Below, in pieces: positions 1-8,490 of a stretch of 64,000 nt of DNA (the first letter of the stretch is position 1; each line of letters opens with the position of its first letter). Under the pieces are notes generated by a model. It did not search any database and had not been told where the DNA came from. It saw nothing but the letters and a program-made list of their open reading frames with translations. The DNA is from Clostridium sp. JN-1. Its GTDB lineage: Bacteria > Bacillota > Clostridia > Clostridiales > Clostridiaceae. Made by a program: the position numbers and the translations under genes. The DNA lies in NCBI RefSeq assembly GCF_003718715.1, contig NZ_CP033465.1, positions 1,116,001 to 1,180,000 of the forward strand, given 5' to 3'.

Positions 1-1
1 T

Positions 2-754
2 ATGGGTAAGATGAAATCTGCAGGCGATAATATAGCTTCTAATATCTATGAAAAAGTTCTTTTGGCTCAAAATATAAATAAAACAGTATATATGACTGAA
101 TTTTCAACACCTAATGTGTGGAAGATACTCGAAGATATTTCCCATGAACTCAATATAGGAGTTTATAGTTATGGAATATTTGAAGATGCACAGAGAAAGA
201 TGATAGCTTTTTCTTATGATGATGTACTTGACTATCCTATAACTCTTATGAGGATAGACAAGAAATCGAAATTTTGTAAGCTTAAGCATAGAGATTATCT
301 TGGTGCAATTATGTCACTTGGAATAAAGAGAGAAAAGTTTGGAGATTTGATTGTGAAAGGAGATTCATGCTATTTGGCAGTTCAATGTGAAATTGCTGAT
401 TACATAAGGATGAATTTGACTGCCATAGGAAAATCTCCTTGTGAAGTAAGTATATTAAATATAAATGATTGTGAAATTCCCGTATACGACTTTCAAGATA
501 TTGTTGTGAATGTTTCCTCTCTTAGAGTTGATTGTGTAATTAGTTCTTTGTGTAATATATCAAGAAATAAAGCAGAAGATTTAATTAGAAGCGATAAAGT
601 ACTTATAAATTATTCGAGAAATTTTAAAAGGGATAGTATTTTAAAATGTGATTGTATATTAACTATAAGTGGATATGGAAAATATAAATTAGTAGAAGAT
701 ATAGGATGGACAGGCAGTGGAAAAACTAAAATTTTGATAAAAAAATTTATTTGA
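2..754 (+). CDS. ylmH: YlmH-family S4-domain RNA-binding protein (probably 5'-truncated by window edge)
   Basis: The 250 codons visible match the YlmH family, which sits in the ylm/divIVA cell-division cluster of Firmicutes. Family landmarks are the KLKHRDYLGAIMSLGIKREK stretch (about residues 94-113) and a C-terminal S4 RNA-binding domain (about residues 175-235). The ATG at base 2 lacks a visible ribosome site because the window starts there. Family members usually carry about 10 more residues before this point, so the true start is probably outside the window. It ends 15 bases before the divIVA start, the classic ylmH-divIVA order. In this family the S4 protein is thought to bind ribosomal RNA, and YlmH has been linked to ribosome quality control; that role is family knowledge and is not shown here. 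Confidence 0.85.
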   Translation: MGKMKSAGDNIASNIYEKVLLAQNINKTVYMTEFSTPNVWKILEDISHELNIGVYSYGIFEDAQRKMIAFSYDDVLDYPITLMRIDKKSKFCKLKHRDYLGAIMSLGIKREKFGDLIVKGDSCYLAVQCEIADYIRMNLTAIGKSPCEVSILNINDCEIPVYDFQDIVVNVSSLRVDCVISSLCNISRNKAEDLIRSDKVLINYSRNFKRDSILKCDCILTISGYGKYKLVEDIGWTGSGKTKILIKKFI

Positions 755-769
755 TTTGAGGTGTTCACA

Positions 770-1474
770 ATGGGAATTACATCTATGGAAATAACAGAAA
801 AAGATTTTAAAAAAGTTTTAAGAGGTTATAGTGTAGACGAGGTAGATGAATTTTTAGATAATGTATCTGAAGATTATGAAGCTATTTGTAGGGAAAATTC
901 AAGTTTAAAAGAAAAGCTGGGAAATATACAAGAAAAGGTAGATCATTATAACAAAATGGAAAATACTATACAAAATACTTTGCTTTTAGCGCAAAATGCT
1001 TCAGAGCAAACTAGGGAAAATGCTAAGAAGGAAAGTGAGCTTATAATAAAGAATGCAAATGAAGCTGCACAGAGAATAATTGATAAAGCTCATAGTGATA
1101 TAATACAGATAAATGATGAATTTGAAAAAGTTAAACAGGATTTTTGTAAATTTAGAACTAAGTACAGAGGTTTTATAACTTCTCAATTAGAGATGTTTGA
1201 TGACATGGAAAAGGAATTTGTTAAAAACTATAACATAGGTTATGAAACTAATGAGAATACAAATGAGAATGCAATTGTAGAATGTGAAAAAAGAAGTATA
1301 AGTGATGATACTTTACATGAAAAGGAAATAGAAGAGGTTTCAGATGATAAAAATTCAAATTCTCAAGTGAATGTTACAGATGATGAGGATTTAGATGATA
1401 AAGATGCAGTGTCTGGGTTTTTAAATGATGAAAATGAACTGCAGGAAATTAAGAATTTTTTTGTAAAAGGTTAG
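770..1474 (+). CDS. divIVA: DivIVA-family cell-pole/division protein
   Basis: DivIVA proteins bind curved membranes at poles and septa and recruit partners. The N-terminus (MGITSMEITEKDFKKV, then RGYSVDEVDEFLD) is the DivIVA lipid-binding motif. It is followed by a long coiled coil (about residues 35-130) and an acidic, low-complexity tail (about 160-220). The ATG at 770 is preferred over the in-frame GTG at 761 because GAGGTG (758-763) is well placed as its ribosome site. The gene directly follows ylmH and is closed by a strong hairpin terminator, so it looks like the last gene of the ylm cluster. Confidence 0.93.
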   Translation: MGITSMEITEKDFKKVLRGYSVDEVDEFLDNVSEDYEAICRENSSLKEKLGNIQEKVDHYNKMENTIQNTLLLAQNASEQTRENAKKESELIIKNANEAAQRIIDKAHSDIIQINDEFEKVKQDFCKFRTKYRGFITSQLEMFDDMEKEFVKNYNIGYETNENTNENAIVECEKRSISDDTLHEKEIEEVSDDKNSNSQVNVTDDEDLDDKDAVSGFLNDENELQEIKNFFVKG

Positions 1475-1475
1475 T

Positions 1476-1510
1476 AAAAAACCTCACTCATATGAGTGAG
1501 ATTTTTTTAT
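1476..1510 (+). terminator. Rho-independent terminator after divIVA
   Basis: A perfect palindrome, CTCACTCA/TGAGTGAG, at about 1483-1500 is preceded by A residues and followed by seven T residues. It separates the divIVA cluster from mtnN. Confidence 0.85.
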
Positions 1511-1549
1511 GATAAATATACAACATTGATTATTTAGGGGGTATTTAAA

Positions 1550-2239
1550 ATGACAATTGGAATAATAGGAGCAATGGATGAAGAGTTAGAATTGTTATTA
1601 AAAGAAATGAAAATAGAAAAGAGTCAAGTTAAAGCTAACATGACTTTTAATTTTGGAAAATTGTATAATAAAAATTTAGTTATAGTAAGGTGCGGAATAG
1701 GAAAGGTAAATGCAGCAGTTTGTGCACAAATTTTAATAGATGATTTTAATGTTGATAAAATCATAAACGTAGGCATTGCAGGCGGCATAGGAAAAAATGT
1801 ATATCCCGGCGACATTGTTATTGCAGATAATTTAGTTCAGCATGATATGGATGCATCTGGATTTGGTGATCCTGTGGGACAAGTACCAAGGCTTGATACT
1901 TTTCAATTTAATTGTGATGATGAATTAATATGTAAAGCTAAAAAGGCGTTTGAAAAAATATCAGATCATAAGAGTTTTGTTGGAAGAATAGTAACGGGAG
2001 ACCAATTTATATCTGATACATGTAAAATAAAGTGGCTAAATGAAAAATTTGATGCACTTGCATGTGAAATGGAAGGTGGAAGTATTGCTCAAGTTTGTCA
2101 CTTGAATAATGTACCTTTTGTTGTAATAAGATCTATATCTGACAATGCAAATAATGGTGCTCACATGGATTATGAAAAATTTGCACCAATAGCCATTAAA
2201 AATTCTACTGAAATTTTGAAAAATATGCTTTTTGATTAA
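1550..2239 (+). CDS. mtnN: 5'-methylthioadenosine/S-adenosylhomocysteine nucleosidase
   Basis: This enzyme hydrolyses methylthioadenosine and S-adenosylhomocysteine to adenine plus the thioribose product, feeding methionine salvage and removing an inhibitor of methyltransferases. The 229 residues are the normal family length. Visible motifs are MTIGIIGAMDEELELL at the start, the glycine-rich NVGIAGGIG (about residues 76-84), VTGDQFI (about 147) and the substrate-binding ACEMEGGSIAQVC (about 170), followed by the catalytic Asp in RSISDNAN. The ATG at 1550 follows a GGGGG-rich ribosome site. It appears monocistronic, with a terminator upstream. Confidence 0.95.
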   Translation: MTIGIIGAMDEELELLLKEMKIEKSQVKANMTFNFGKLYNKNLVIVRCGIGKVNAAVCAQILIDDFNVDKIINVGIAGGIGKNVYPGDIVIADNLVQHDMDASGFGDPVGQVPRLDTFQFNCDDELICKAKKAFEKISDHKSFVGRIVTGDQFISDTCKIKWLNEKFDALACEMEGGSIAQVCHLNNVPFVVIRSISDNANNGAHMDYEKFAPIAIKNSTEILKNMLFD

Positions 2240-2338
2240 AATTGTACATAATTTAAGAATTCATAATTATAGAATAAATGATTTTTTTTTAGTTAAAATA
2301 TATATATGTTGAAATATAGTTGAGAGGTGTCTATAATT

Positions 2339-2944
2339 ATGAATGATAAATTATTACAAGATTTCAAAGATAAATTAAAAAAACAAAGAGATGCAGCATG
2401 TGATTTATTAGAACAAATGGAAAAGAATGAAACCATAAAGTCTAATAATGAAATAGCAAATGAGCTGTCCCTTTATGACAATCATCCTGCTGATAATGCC
2501 GGCCCAATATATGATAGGCAAAGAGGGATGGTTCTCCAAAAAAATGAGACAGTTATAGTAAAAAAAATAGATGAAGCACTTCATAATATAGAAAATGGAA
2601 CTTATGGAATGTGTAAAAGATGTGGAAAGGAAATAGATACAAGTAGGCTGGAATTTGTTCCATATGCAGAGTATTGTGTTGACTGCCAGAAAATTCTTGA
2701 CAGCAAAAAACCCAGCGAAAGAAATAATAGACCTCCGGAAGAAGAAGTACTTAAGGATACTGTGGATAATGGATACGATGGATATCATGATCAAGTAGAA
2801 TTTGATATGGAAGACAGTTACCAGTCAGTTGGAAAATTTAATAGAAGAAAAAATATAGTTGAAGAATATGTGGATGAAGATGAAAGGTATACTGATCCTA
2901 TAGAGAGGATAAGTAATGGTCAATATAAAAGCCAACTGCCTTAG
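2339..2944 (+). CDS. DksA/TraR C4-type zinc-finger protein (YteA-like)
   Basis: This is a 201-residue protein with a C-terminal DksA/TraR zinc finger: CKRCGKEID followed by YAEYCVDC (four cysteines at about residues 95-120). The N-terminal half is helical (KDKLKKQRDAACDLLEQME), and the DNHPADNAG motif precedes the finger. This layout is typical of the YteA-like branch in spore-forming Firmicutes; whether it binds RNA polymerase like E. coli DksA is unknown. The ATG at 2339 is chosen because GAGAGGTG lies nine bases upstream; an in-frame GTG at 2327 overlaps that ribosome site. Its last codons form the left arm of a terminator. Confidence 0.85.
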   Translation: MNDKLLQDFKDKLKKQRDAACDLLEQMEKNETIKSNNEIANELSLYDNHPADNAGPIYDRQRGMVLQKNETVIVKKIDEALHNIENGTYGMCKRCGKEIDTSRLEFVPYAEYCVDCQKILDSKKPSERNNRPPEEEVLKDTVDNGYDGYHDQVEFDMEDSYQSVGKFNRRKNIVEEYVDEDERYTDPIERISNGQYKSQLP

Positions 2945-2960
2945 CTTAATTGGCTTTTAA
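2927..2960 (+). terminator. Hairpin overlapping the end of the DksA/TraR-like gene
   Basis: AAAAGCCAA (2927-2935) pairs with TTGGCTTTT (2950-2958). The left arm lies inside the coding sequence and the right arm after the stop codon. The T-tract is short, so it is a probable but modest terminator. Confidence 0.5.
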
Positions 2961-2996
2961 AGCTGCCTATTACACTTTAGCGGTGGGGGGAAGTAA

Positions 2997-3452
2997 ATGG
3001 AATTTTTATTTATTGTACTAGTATTGATATTAGATAGATTAACAAAATTGTGGGCTCTAAATGTGCTTACAGCAGTTCCAGAAATAGTTGTTATTAAAAA
3101 CTTTCTAAGTTTTTCATATTTAGAAAATAGAGGCGCCGCATTTGGTATATTACAAAATAAAGTATCTCTCTTAGTTATAGTTACACTTGTGGTAGTTATA
3201 GGAATTATATATTATCTTATAAAATACAAGCCTAGTTCAAGATTATTAAAATTAAGTTTATCACTTATAATAGGAGGAGCACTTGGAAATTTATTTGACA
3301 GGATATTTTATAAGTATGTAGTAGATTTTATATTGATACATTATAAGGATGTATTTTATTTTCCAACATTTAATGCAGCTGACATGGCGGTAGTTATAGG
3401 TACTTTTTTGCTTATATTTTACTTAATAAAGGAAGATGAAAATGGAAAATAA
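2997..3452 (+). CDS. lspA: Lipoprotein signal peptidase (signal peptidase II)
   Basis: LspA is the membrane aspartyl protease that removes signal peptides from diacylglyceryl-prolipoproteins. The protein has 151 residues, four predicted membrane segments and the family signatures ENRGAAFG, GGALGNLFDR and FNAADMAVVIG. The last two carry the two catalytic aspartates. The 5' end has a strong GGTGGGGGGAAG ribosome site. The 3' end overlaps the next gene, a pseudouridine synthase; lspA followed by an rluD-like gene is the usual Firmicute order. In Bacillus this pair precedes the pyr operon, as it does here with pyrR. Confidence 0.96.
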   Translation: MEFLFIVLVLILDRLTKLWALNVLTAVPEIVVIKNFLSFSYLENRGAAFGILQNKVSLLVIVTLVVVIGIIYYLIKYKPSSRLLKLSLSLIIGGALGNLFDRIFYKYVVDFILIHYKDVFYFPTFNAADMAVVIGTFLLIFYLIKEDENGK

Positions 3453-4356
3453 AAGGTTTGTCGTAGATAATGACTTTAACAATAAAAGATTAGACATATT
3501 TTTAACTAAGTGCATTGATGATAAGTCTAGATCTCATATTCAAGGACTTATATCAGATGGTATGGTAAAGGTAAATGGAATCGTAAAGAAGAGCAATTAT
3601 AAGTTAAAGCAGGAAGATAGTGTAGAAATTACAATTCCTGATCCGGTTAGTTTAAATATAGAACCTGAAGATATAAAATTAGATATATTGTATGAAGATA
3701 GTGATTTAATAGTTGTGAATAAACCACAGGGGATGATAGTACACCCAGCTCCGGGAGTTTATAGTGGAACTTTAGTAAATGCACTTTTAAATCACTGTAA
3801 GGACTTATCTGGAATAAATGGAGTTATGAGACCTGGAATAGTTCATAGAATTGATAAGGATACATCAGGGGTTTTAGTAGCAGCTAAAAATGATAATGCA
3901 CATAATAAATTAGCTTATCAATTTAAAGAACATTCAATTACCAGAGAATATTTAGCCTTAACTGAAGGGATTGTTAAAGAAGATGGAACTATAGATGCTC
4001 CACTTGGAAGGCATCCCGTAGATAGAATAAAAATTGCTGTTGTAAATAATGGAAGAAGGGCAGTAACTCATTATAGTGTCCTGGAAAAATTTAAGAAGAA
4101 CACTCTTATAAAATGTGTTTTGGAAACAGGAAGAACACATCAAATAAGGGTACATATGTCTTATATAGGACATCCATTAGTAGGTGATCCCGTATACGGA
4201 TATAAAAAGCAAAGATTTAATTTAAAAGGACAAATCCTTCATGCTAGAAAGTTAGGTTTTATACATCCTACTAAAAATGAATATATGGAGTTTGAAATTG
4301 ATATTCCACCGTATTTTAAAAGAATTTTAAATATTTTACGATCGGAGTTGAAATGA
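3442..4356 (+). CDS. rluD: RluD-type 23S rRNA pseudouridine synthase
   Basis: This belongs to the RsuA/RluA family, which isomerises specific uridines in rRNA. An N-terminal S4 domain (about residues 10-75) is followed by the catalytic domain with the hallmark GIVHRIDKDTSGVLVAAK, where the Asp after HRI is the nucleophile. Further family motifs are REYLAL, GRTHQIRVH and GHPLVGDPVYG. The start is placed at the ATG at 3442, six bases after AAGGAAG; the alternative ATG at 3436 touches the ribosome site. It overlaps lspA by 11 bases, indicating translational coupling. Its stop region contains the -35 element of the pyrR promoter. Confidence 0.92.
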   Translation: MENKRFVVDNDFNNKRLDIFLTKCIDDKSRSHIQGLISDGMVKVNGIVKKSNYKLKQEDSVEITIPDPVSLNIEPEDIKLDILYEDSDLIVVNKPQGMIVHPAPGVYSGTLVNALLNHCKDLSGINGVMRPGIVHRIDKDTSGVLVAAKNDNAHNKLAYQFKEHSITREYLALTEGIVKEDGTIDAPLGRHPVDRIKIAVVNNGRRAVTHYSVLEKFKKNTLIKCVLETGRTHQIRVHMSYIGHPLVGDPVYGYKKQRFNLKGQILHARKLGFIHPTKNEYMEFEIDIPPYFKRILNILRSELK

Positions 4357-4376
4357 CCTAACTTATATGATAAAAT
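4348..4376 (+). promoter_or_regulatory. Promoter of pyrR-uraA
   Basis: TTGAAA at 4348-4353 and TAAAAT at 4371-4376 are separated by 17 bases, a good vegetative promoter. The -35 box overlaps the stop codon of the upstream gene. It would start a leader RNA of about 180 nt before pyrR. Confidence 0.6.
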
Positions 4377-4382
4377 AGCAGT

Positions 4383-4520
4383 GGTTAATAGAGATGTTTA
4401 ATTGTATTAAAAATTTAAAAACCCTTTAAAAGTGATCCAGTGAGGTCGTAAGGTTTTATAGCAGTTTGCAATATAAGAGATAAACTATGTCCATACTCAC
4501 TGAGTATGGACTTTATTTTT
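4383..4520 (+). promoter_or_regulatory. pyr leader: PyrR-binding loop and attenuator terminator
   Basis: The untranslated leader holds GATCCAGTGAGGTCG (4433-4447), close to the PyrR RNA recognition loop (consensus core UCCAGAGAGGYU). Downstream, an 11-bp hairpin with a T-rich tail (about 4489-4520, GTCCATACTCA/TGAGTATGGAC) looks like the attenuator terminator. In the known mechanism, PyrR with UMP binds the loop and favours termination. The intermediate antiterminator pairing was not worked out. The core differs from consensus at one base (GTG for GAG). Confidence 0.6.
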
Positions 4521-4564
4521 ATAAAATTTAATTCTAACTTGAGAAAGAGTTTGGGGGTGATGAT

Positions 4565-5098
4565 ATGCAGCTTAAAACAGTTGTATTGGATGATAAGGGT
4601 ATAAGGAGAACTTTAACAAGAATATCTCACGAGATAATAGAAAAAAATAAAGGCGTTGAAAATATTGTATTAGTGGGAATAAGGCGAAGAGGGTATCCTA
4701 TAGCAGAGAGAATAGCTAAAATAGTAGAGAGTATAGAAGGAGTAAGCTTAAAAGTAGAAAGTGTAGATATAACTCTTTACAGAGATGACCTAAGTAAGTT
4801 AAATGAACAGCCCGTAATAAAAGATATGGATTTAATTGATGTAGAAAACAAAAAAGTAATATTAATTGATGATGTAATATACACAGGAAGAACAGCAAGA
4901 GCAGCTATTGATGCAGTTATGCATGCTGGAAGACCTAAACTTATACAATTAGCAGTATTAATAGATAGAGGTCATAGAGAATTACCTATAAGACCTGATT
5001 ATGTTGGGAAAAACATTCCAACATCTAGAACAGAAATGGTTTCAGTAGAACTTTCAGAAATTGATAAAGAAGATTCTGTAAAAATATATGAGTTATAA
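4565..5098 (+). CDS. pyrR: PyrR, pyrimidine operon attenuator / uracil phosphoribosyltransferase
   Basis: PyrR senses UMP/UTP, binds pyr leader RNA and has uracil phosphoribosyltransferase activity. Its 177 residues are the usual length. The PRPP-binding loop [17 protein letters not shown] lies at about residues 97-113, and the family motifs GIRRRGYP (about 39) and [11 protein letters not shown] (about 66) are present. The ATG at 4565 follows GGGGGTGATG. The leader upstream and the pyrR-uraA intergenic region both carry PyrR-like RNA sites, so the gene is probably autoregulated. Only uraA follows; the biosynthetic pyr genes are not in this window. Confidence 0.96.
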   Translation: MQLKTVVLDDKGIRRTLTRISHEIIEKNKGVENIVLVGIRRRGYPIAERIAKIVESIEGVSLKVESVDITLYRDDLSKLNEQPVIKDMDLIDVENKKVILIDDVIYTGRTARAAIDAVMHAGRPKLIQLAVLIDRGHRELPIRPDYVGKNIPTSRTEMVSVELSEIDKEDSVKIYEL

Positions 5099-5132
5099 AT
5101 TTTGATTTTATATAAATTAGTCTTGTGTACTA

Positions 5133-5165
5133 CTTTTAAAATAGTCCAGAGAGGCTAAAAAGGAG
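5133..5165 (+). promoter_or_regulatory. PyrR-binding site sequestering the uraA ribosome site
   Basis: AGTCCAGAGAGGCT (5143-5156) is an exact match to the PyrR RNA-binding consensus. It lies between pyrR and uraA. The flanking CUUUU (about 5133-5138) can pair with AAAAGG (about 5157-5163), which would bury the uraA Shine-Dalgarno (AAGGAGG) in the base of the hairpin. There is no terminator here, so control is more likely translational than by attenuation. The fold is inferred by eye. Confidence 0.7.
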
Positions 5166-5173
5166 GAAAATAA

Positions 5174-6505
5174 ATGAAAAATTATATTGATGTAGAGGAC
5201 AAATTACCGATAATTGAGACTATACCACTTAGCTTTCAGCATTTATTTGCTATGGTTGGTGCTACAATATTAGTTCCAATACTTACAGGAATGAGCCCAT
5301 CTATTGCACTCTTTTGCAGTGGAGTTGGGACACTTTTATATATCTTATGTACTAAAGCAAAACTTCCAGCATATATAGGTTCATCCTTTGCTTTTATAGC
5401 ACCTATGATTGCAGCTTCTAAAAATTATGGACCAGAGTCCATGCTTTCAGGAGTTATAGCAGCAGGTTGTGTTTATATAATAGTTGCAGTAATAATAAAG
5501 TTTTGTGGTATAAAGTGGTTAAATAGAATTTTGTCGCCAGTAGTAGTAGGATCTATTGTAATAGTTATAGGACTTAGTATGGCAGGAACAGCTATAAATT
5601 GGGCAGGATTAAATTTAAATTTTACTAATGCTTCGCTTCAAAGTGTTCCAAGATGGGCATGGGTAACTGTATCAATGGTTACTTTAGCGGTAGGCATAAT
5701 TGGAAGTATGTATTTTAAAGGATTTTTAGGAGTTATACCGGTACTTATAGCTATGATAACAGGATATATTTTAGCACTTGTGCTTGGAGTAATACCACAT
5801 AGTGTAATACAAACTATAGCACATACAAAATTTTTTAGGCTTCCGCCATTTATGATGCCAAAATTTAATTTAAGTGCAATGATGTTAATGGCTCCAGTAT
5901 CTTTTGTAACAATAGCAGAGCATATAGGACATATATATGTTACAAATAACGTAGTAGGAAGAGATTTTACTAAAGATCCAGGACTTCACAGGTCAATATT
6001 AGGTGACGGTGTAGCTACAATGTTTGCAGGTTTTGTTGGAGGTCCTCCAAGTACAACTTATGGAGAAAATATAGGAGTTATGGCAATAACTAAAGTTTAT
6101 AGTGTATGGGTTATAGGAGGAGCAGCTATAATAGCAATCATACTTTCCTTCATAGGACCTGTATCAGCAATAATAGAAAATATGCCTTTGCCAGTAATGG
6201 GCGGTGTCAGTATACTGCTATTTGGTATAATAGCGTCATCTGGATTTAGGATATTTGTTGAAGATAAGATAGACTTTGGTGAAAAAAGAAACTTATTGAT
6301 TGCTTCAGTAATAATAGTACTTGGAGTAGGTGGAGCATCTTTGAAGTTTAAATTTAACGGTGCTGATGTAGAAATAGCTGGAGTAGCACTTGCAACTTTA
6401 GCTGGAATTATTTTAAACTTAGTATTACCTCAAAAAAGTGCATCTGAAGAAGTTGATAATGAAGAAGCCCCTAATGAGATAGAGGAAAATGAGAAAGCAG
6501 TATAA
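5174..6505 (+). CDS. uraA: Uracil permease (NCS2 / UraA family)
   Basis: A 443-residue proton-coupled uracil transporter of the NCS2 family, with about 12-14 hydrophobic segments and a charged, Glu-rich C-terminal tail. Family signatures include LSFQHLFAMVGATILVP near the N-terminus, the substrate-site motif TIAEHIGHIYV (about residue 250), and GGPPSTTYGENIGVMAITKV (about 290). It follows pyrR by 75 bases and carries a PyrR RNA site over its ribosome-binding region. Uptake should therefore fall when UMP is plentiful. A strong terminator follows. Confidence 0.95.
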   Translation: MKNYIDVEDKLPIIETIPLSFQHLFAMVGATILVPILTGMSPSIALFCSGVGTLLYILCTKAKLPAYIGSSFAFIAPMIAASKNYGPESMLSGVIAAGCVYIIVAVIIKFCGIKWLNRILSPVVVGSIVIVIGLSMAGTAINWAGLNLNFTNASLQSVPRWAWVTVSMVTLAVGIIGSMYFKGFLGVIPVLIAMITGYILALVLGVIPHSVIQTIAHTKFFRLPPFMMPKFNLSAMMLMAPVSFVTIAEHIGHIYVTNNVVGRDFTKDPGLHRSILGDGVATMFAGFVGGPPSTTYGENIGVMAITKVYSVWVIGGAAIIAIILSFIGPVSAIIENMPLPVMGGVSILLFGIIASSGFRIFVEDKIDFGEKRNLLIASVIIVLGVGGASLKFKFNGADVEIAGVALATLAGIILNLVLPQKSASEEVDNEEAPNEIEENEKAV

Positions 6506-6531
6506 AAGAGTATAAAAGCTTAAGTATATTT

Positions 6532-6578
6532 AAAGGTGCAGCTTCGAATCACATGTTAGAAGCTGCACCTTTATTTTA
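6532..6578. terminator. Bidirectional terminator between uraA and rqcH
   Basis: A 14-bp stem, AAAGGTGCAGCTTC/GAAGCTGCACCTTT (6532-6545 with 6559-6572), is followed by TTATTTT on the plus strand. It lies between convergent genes and can serve both strands, since A residues precede it. Confidence 0.85.
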
Positions 6579-8315
6579 ATTTGAAACTTGTTCTATTTCA
6601 GGTTTTTCAGGGGCTGCATATATTGTCTTATTAGTATAGTATATTACCATTCCAGGTTTTGCACCATTTGGTTTATGTACATTTTTAACTTGAGTATAGT
6701 CTACAGCTACTTTAGAAGATTCTTTACCTTTACTGTAATAAGCCGCAAGTTTAGCTGCTTCATCTAAAGTCTTATCAGGTACATCTTTGAAGCTTTTTAT
6801 TATAACGTGTGATCCTGGAATATTCTTTGTGTGCATCCATATGTCTCTTTTATCTGCAAATTTTAAAGTCAAATAGTCATTTTGAAAGTTGTTTTTACCA
6901 ACATATATATAAATACCATCGCTGGATATAAATTTCATAGGCTTTAAAGGCTTTGACTTTTTTGAATGTACATTTTTTTTGAACCTTATATATCCTGTAG
7001 ATATAAGTTCCTTTTTTATTTCTTCTATACTATCGTAATCCTCTGCATTTTTTATATTTGTGAGTACTGATTCAAGATAATTTATTTCTTCTTCTGTAAG
7101 TTCTAACTGGGATTTAGCAGCTTCCTCAGTTTTTTTCAGTTTATTGTATTTTTTAAAGTACCTCTGAACATTTTCGGAAGGAGTTTTATTTTCATCCAAC
7201 TTTATTTCTACCAATACTAAGTTTTCATCGTAATAATTTTGAACGTTAATTTTTGAATCACCTTTTTTTATATTGTATATATTTGATGTCAAGAGATTAC
7301 CATATAACATGTATTTGTCTTTTTTAGAACATTCTTTCAGGTTATTTTGAAGTATTTTTAATTTTTTATTGCATCTATCTAAGTTTATATTTATGAGTTT
7401 TTGAAGATCAGATGATTTATTTTTTAATCTGTCTGCTTTATCTTTTTTATAATAAAATTCTTCTATAAGCTCAGACGGAGATAGGTATTTTTTCTCTTTA
7501 AAATCTTTAAATTGTGTAATTTGTTCACAATAGAAATCCTTTGCTCTACTTTCATCAAAATAAGAAGAAAAATGAAAGTTCTTAATTTTTAAGTCATGTA
7601 TTACATTTTGAAAAAGAGTATCTATACCCTTAAGATTGTCATACTTAAAATCTTTATTATCTTGGGTAAATCTATAAAAGATTTCATTTGAAAAAAGTGA
7701 ACTAACTCCAGTAAAAACATTTGAAAAAAATCGTTTGTCAAATTTAATTGTATTTTGATTTATAAATTCAATTAAATTATTAAAAGTATAATCAAATGGA
7801 TTGAGTTTCAATGATTTTGGAGGAAGTACATAGGCAATACCTGGATAAATACATCTTATTGTATTTATTTCCAAAGTTATATGTTTTATACTGTCCATAA
7901 TTAAGTTATCCCTATTTCTTACAAGTGTTATATTACTGTGTCTTCCCATAATTTCAACTACCAGTGTGTATATACTATTGAATCCAAGTTCGTCTGTATT
8001 TTCAAAATCTAAAAATACTATCCTATCAGTGTCAAGCTGTCTTATATTAACGACTTTCCCGGAATTTATATATTTCCTTAAAACCATACAAAACATTGGA
8101 GGCTTAATAGGATTTGGTTTGGCTGCATTTGTAATGTGTATTTTAGGATATATAGAGCTTGCACTTATTGATAATTTGTATGTTTTTCTATTGTTTTTTA
8201 TTGATAATATTATTTCATCTTTTTCAGGTTGATTTACTTTTTCAACTTTACCATTTAATAAATATTTTTTTAACTCATCGACTAATGTATATAAAAAGAT
8301 TCCATCTAAAGCCAT
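6576..8315 (-). CDS. rqcH: RqcH/NFACT-family ribosome quality-control protein (Fibronectin-binding A-like)
   Basis: The protein has 579 residues from the ATG at 8315, which has AAGGG upstream on the minus strand; the reading frame extends 13 codons further, but without a ribosome site. The layout is that of NFACT proteins: an N-terminal NFACT-N domain (MALDGIFLYTLVDELK, FCMVLRKYINSGKV), a central long coiled coil (about residues 280-430) and a C-terminal NFACT-R domain with DIWMHTKNIPGSHVIIKS. Bacterial RqcH binds stalled 50S subunits and recruits tRNA-Ala to add C-terminal alanine tails that mark nascent chains for degradation. It stands alone on the minus strand. Confidence 0.92.
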   Translation of the reverse strand: MALDGIFLYTLVDELKKYLLNGKVEKVNQPEKDEIILSIKNNRKTYKLSISASSIYPKIHITNAAKPNPIKPPMFCMVLRKYINSGKVVNIRQLDTDRIVFLDFENTDELGFNSIYTLVVEIMGRHSNITLVRNRDNLIMDSIKHITLEINTIRCIYPGIAYVLPPKSLKLNPFDYTFNNLIEFINQNTIKFDKRFFSNVFTGVSSLFSNEIFYRFTQDNKDFKYDNLKGIDTLFQNVIHDLKIKNFHFSSYFDESRAKDFYCEQITQFKDFKEKKYLSPSELIEEFYYKKDKADRLKNKSSDLQKLININLDRCNKKLKILQNNLKECSKKDKYMLYGNLLTSNIYNIKKGDSKINVQNYYDENLVLVEIKLDENKTPSENVQRYFKKYNKLKKTEEAAKSQLELTEEEINYLESVLTNIKNAEDYDSIEEIKKELISTGYIRFKKNVHSKKSKPLKPMKFISSDGIYIYVGKNNFQNDYLTLKFADKRDIWMHTKNIPGSHVIIKSFKDVPDKTLDEAAKLAAYYSKGKESSKVAVDYTQVKNVHKPNGAKPGMVIYYTNKTIYAAPEKPEIEQVSN

Positions 8316-8401
8316 TTTATCATCCCTTCTGCTTACAACATAACGAAGTTTCAACTTATAGTATTATATCATTTTAAAATTTTAAAATAAAGTGAATAGT
8401 A

Positions 8402-8430
8402 TTGATAAAAGCTTACCCAAGTAGTAAACT
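8402..8430 (+). promoter_or_regulatory. Candidate dapF promoter
   Basis: TTGATA (8402-8407) and TAAACT (8425-8430) are spaced by 17 bases, about 60 bases before the dapF start. The -10 is imperfect, so this is a candidate only. Confidence 0.35.
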
Positions 8431-8490
8431 AATTTTAAGTTTTATTATTATAAAAAGAATTTAAACTTAAGAATGGAGGCGAATTAAATT

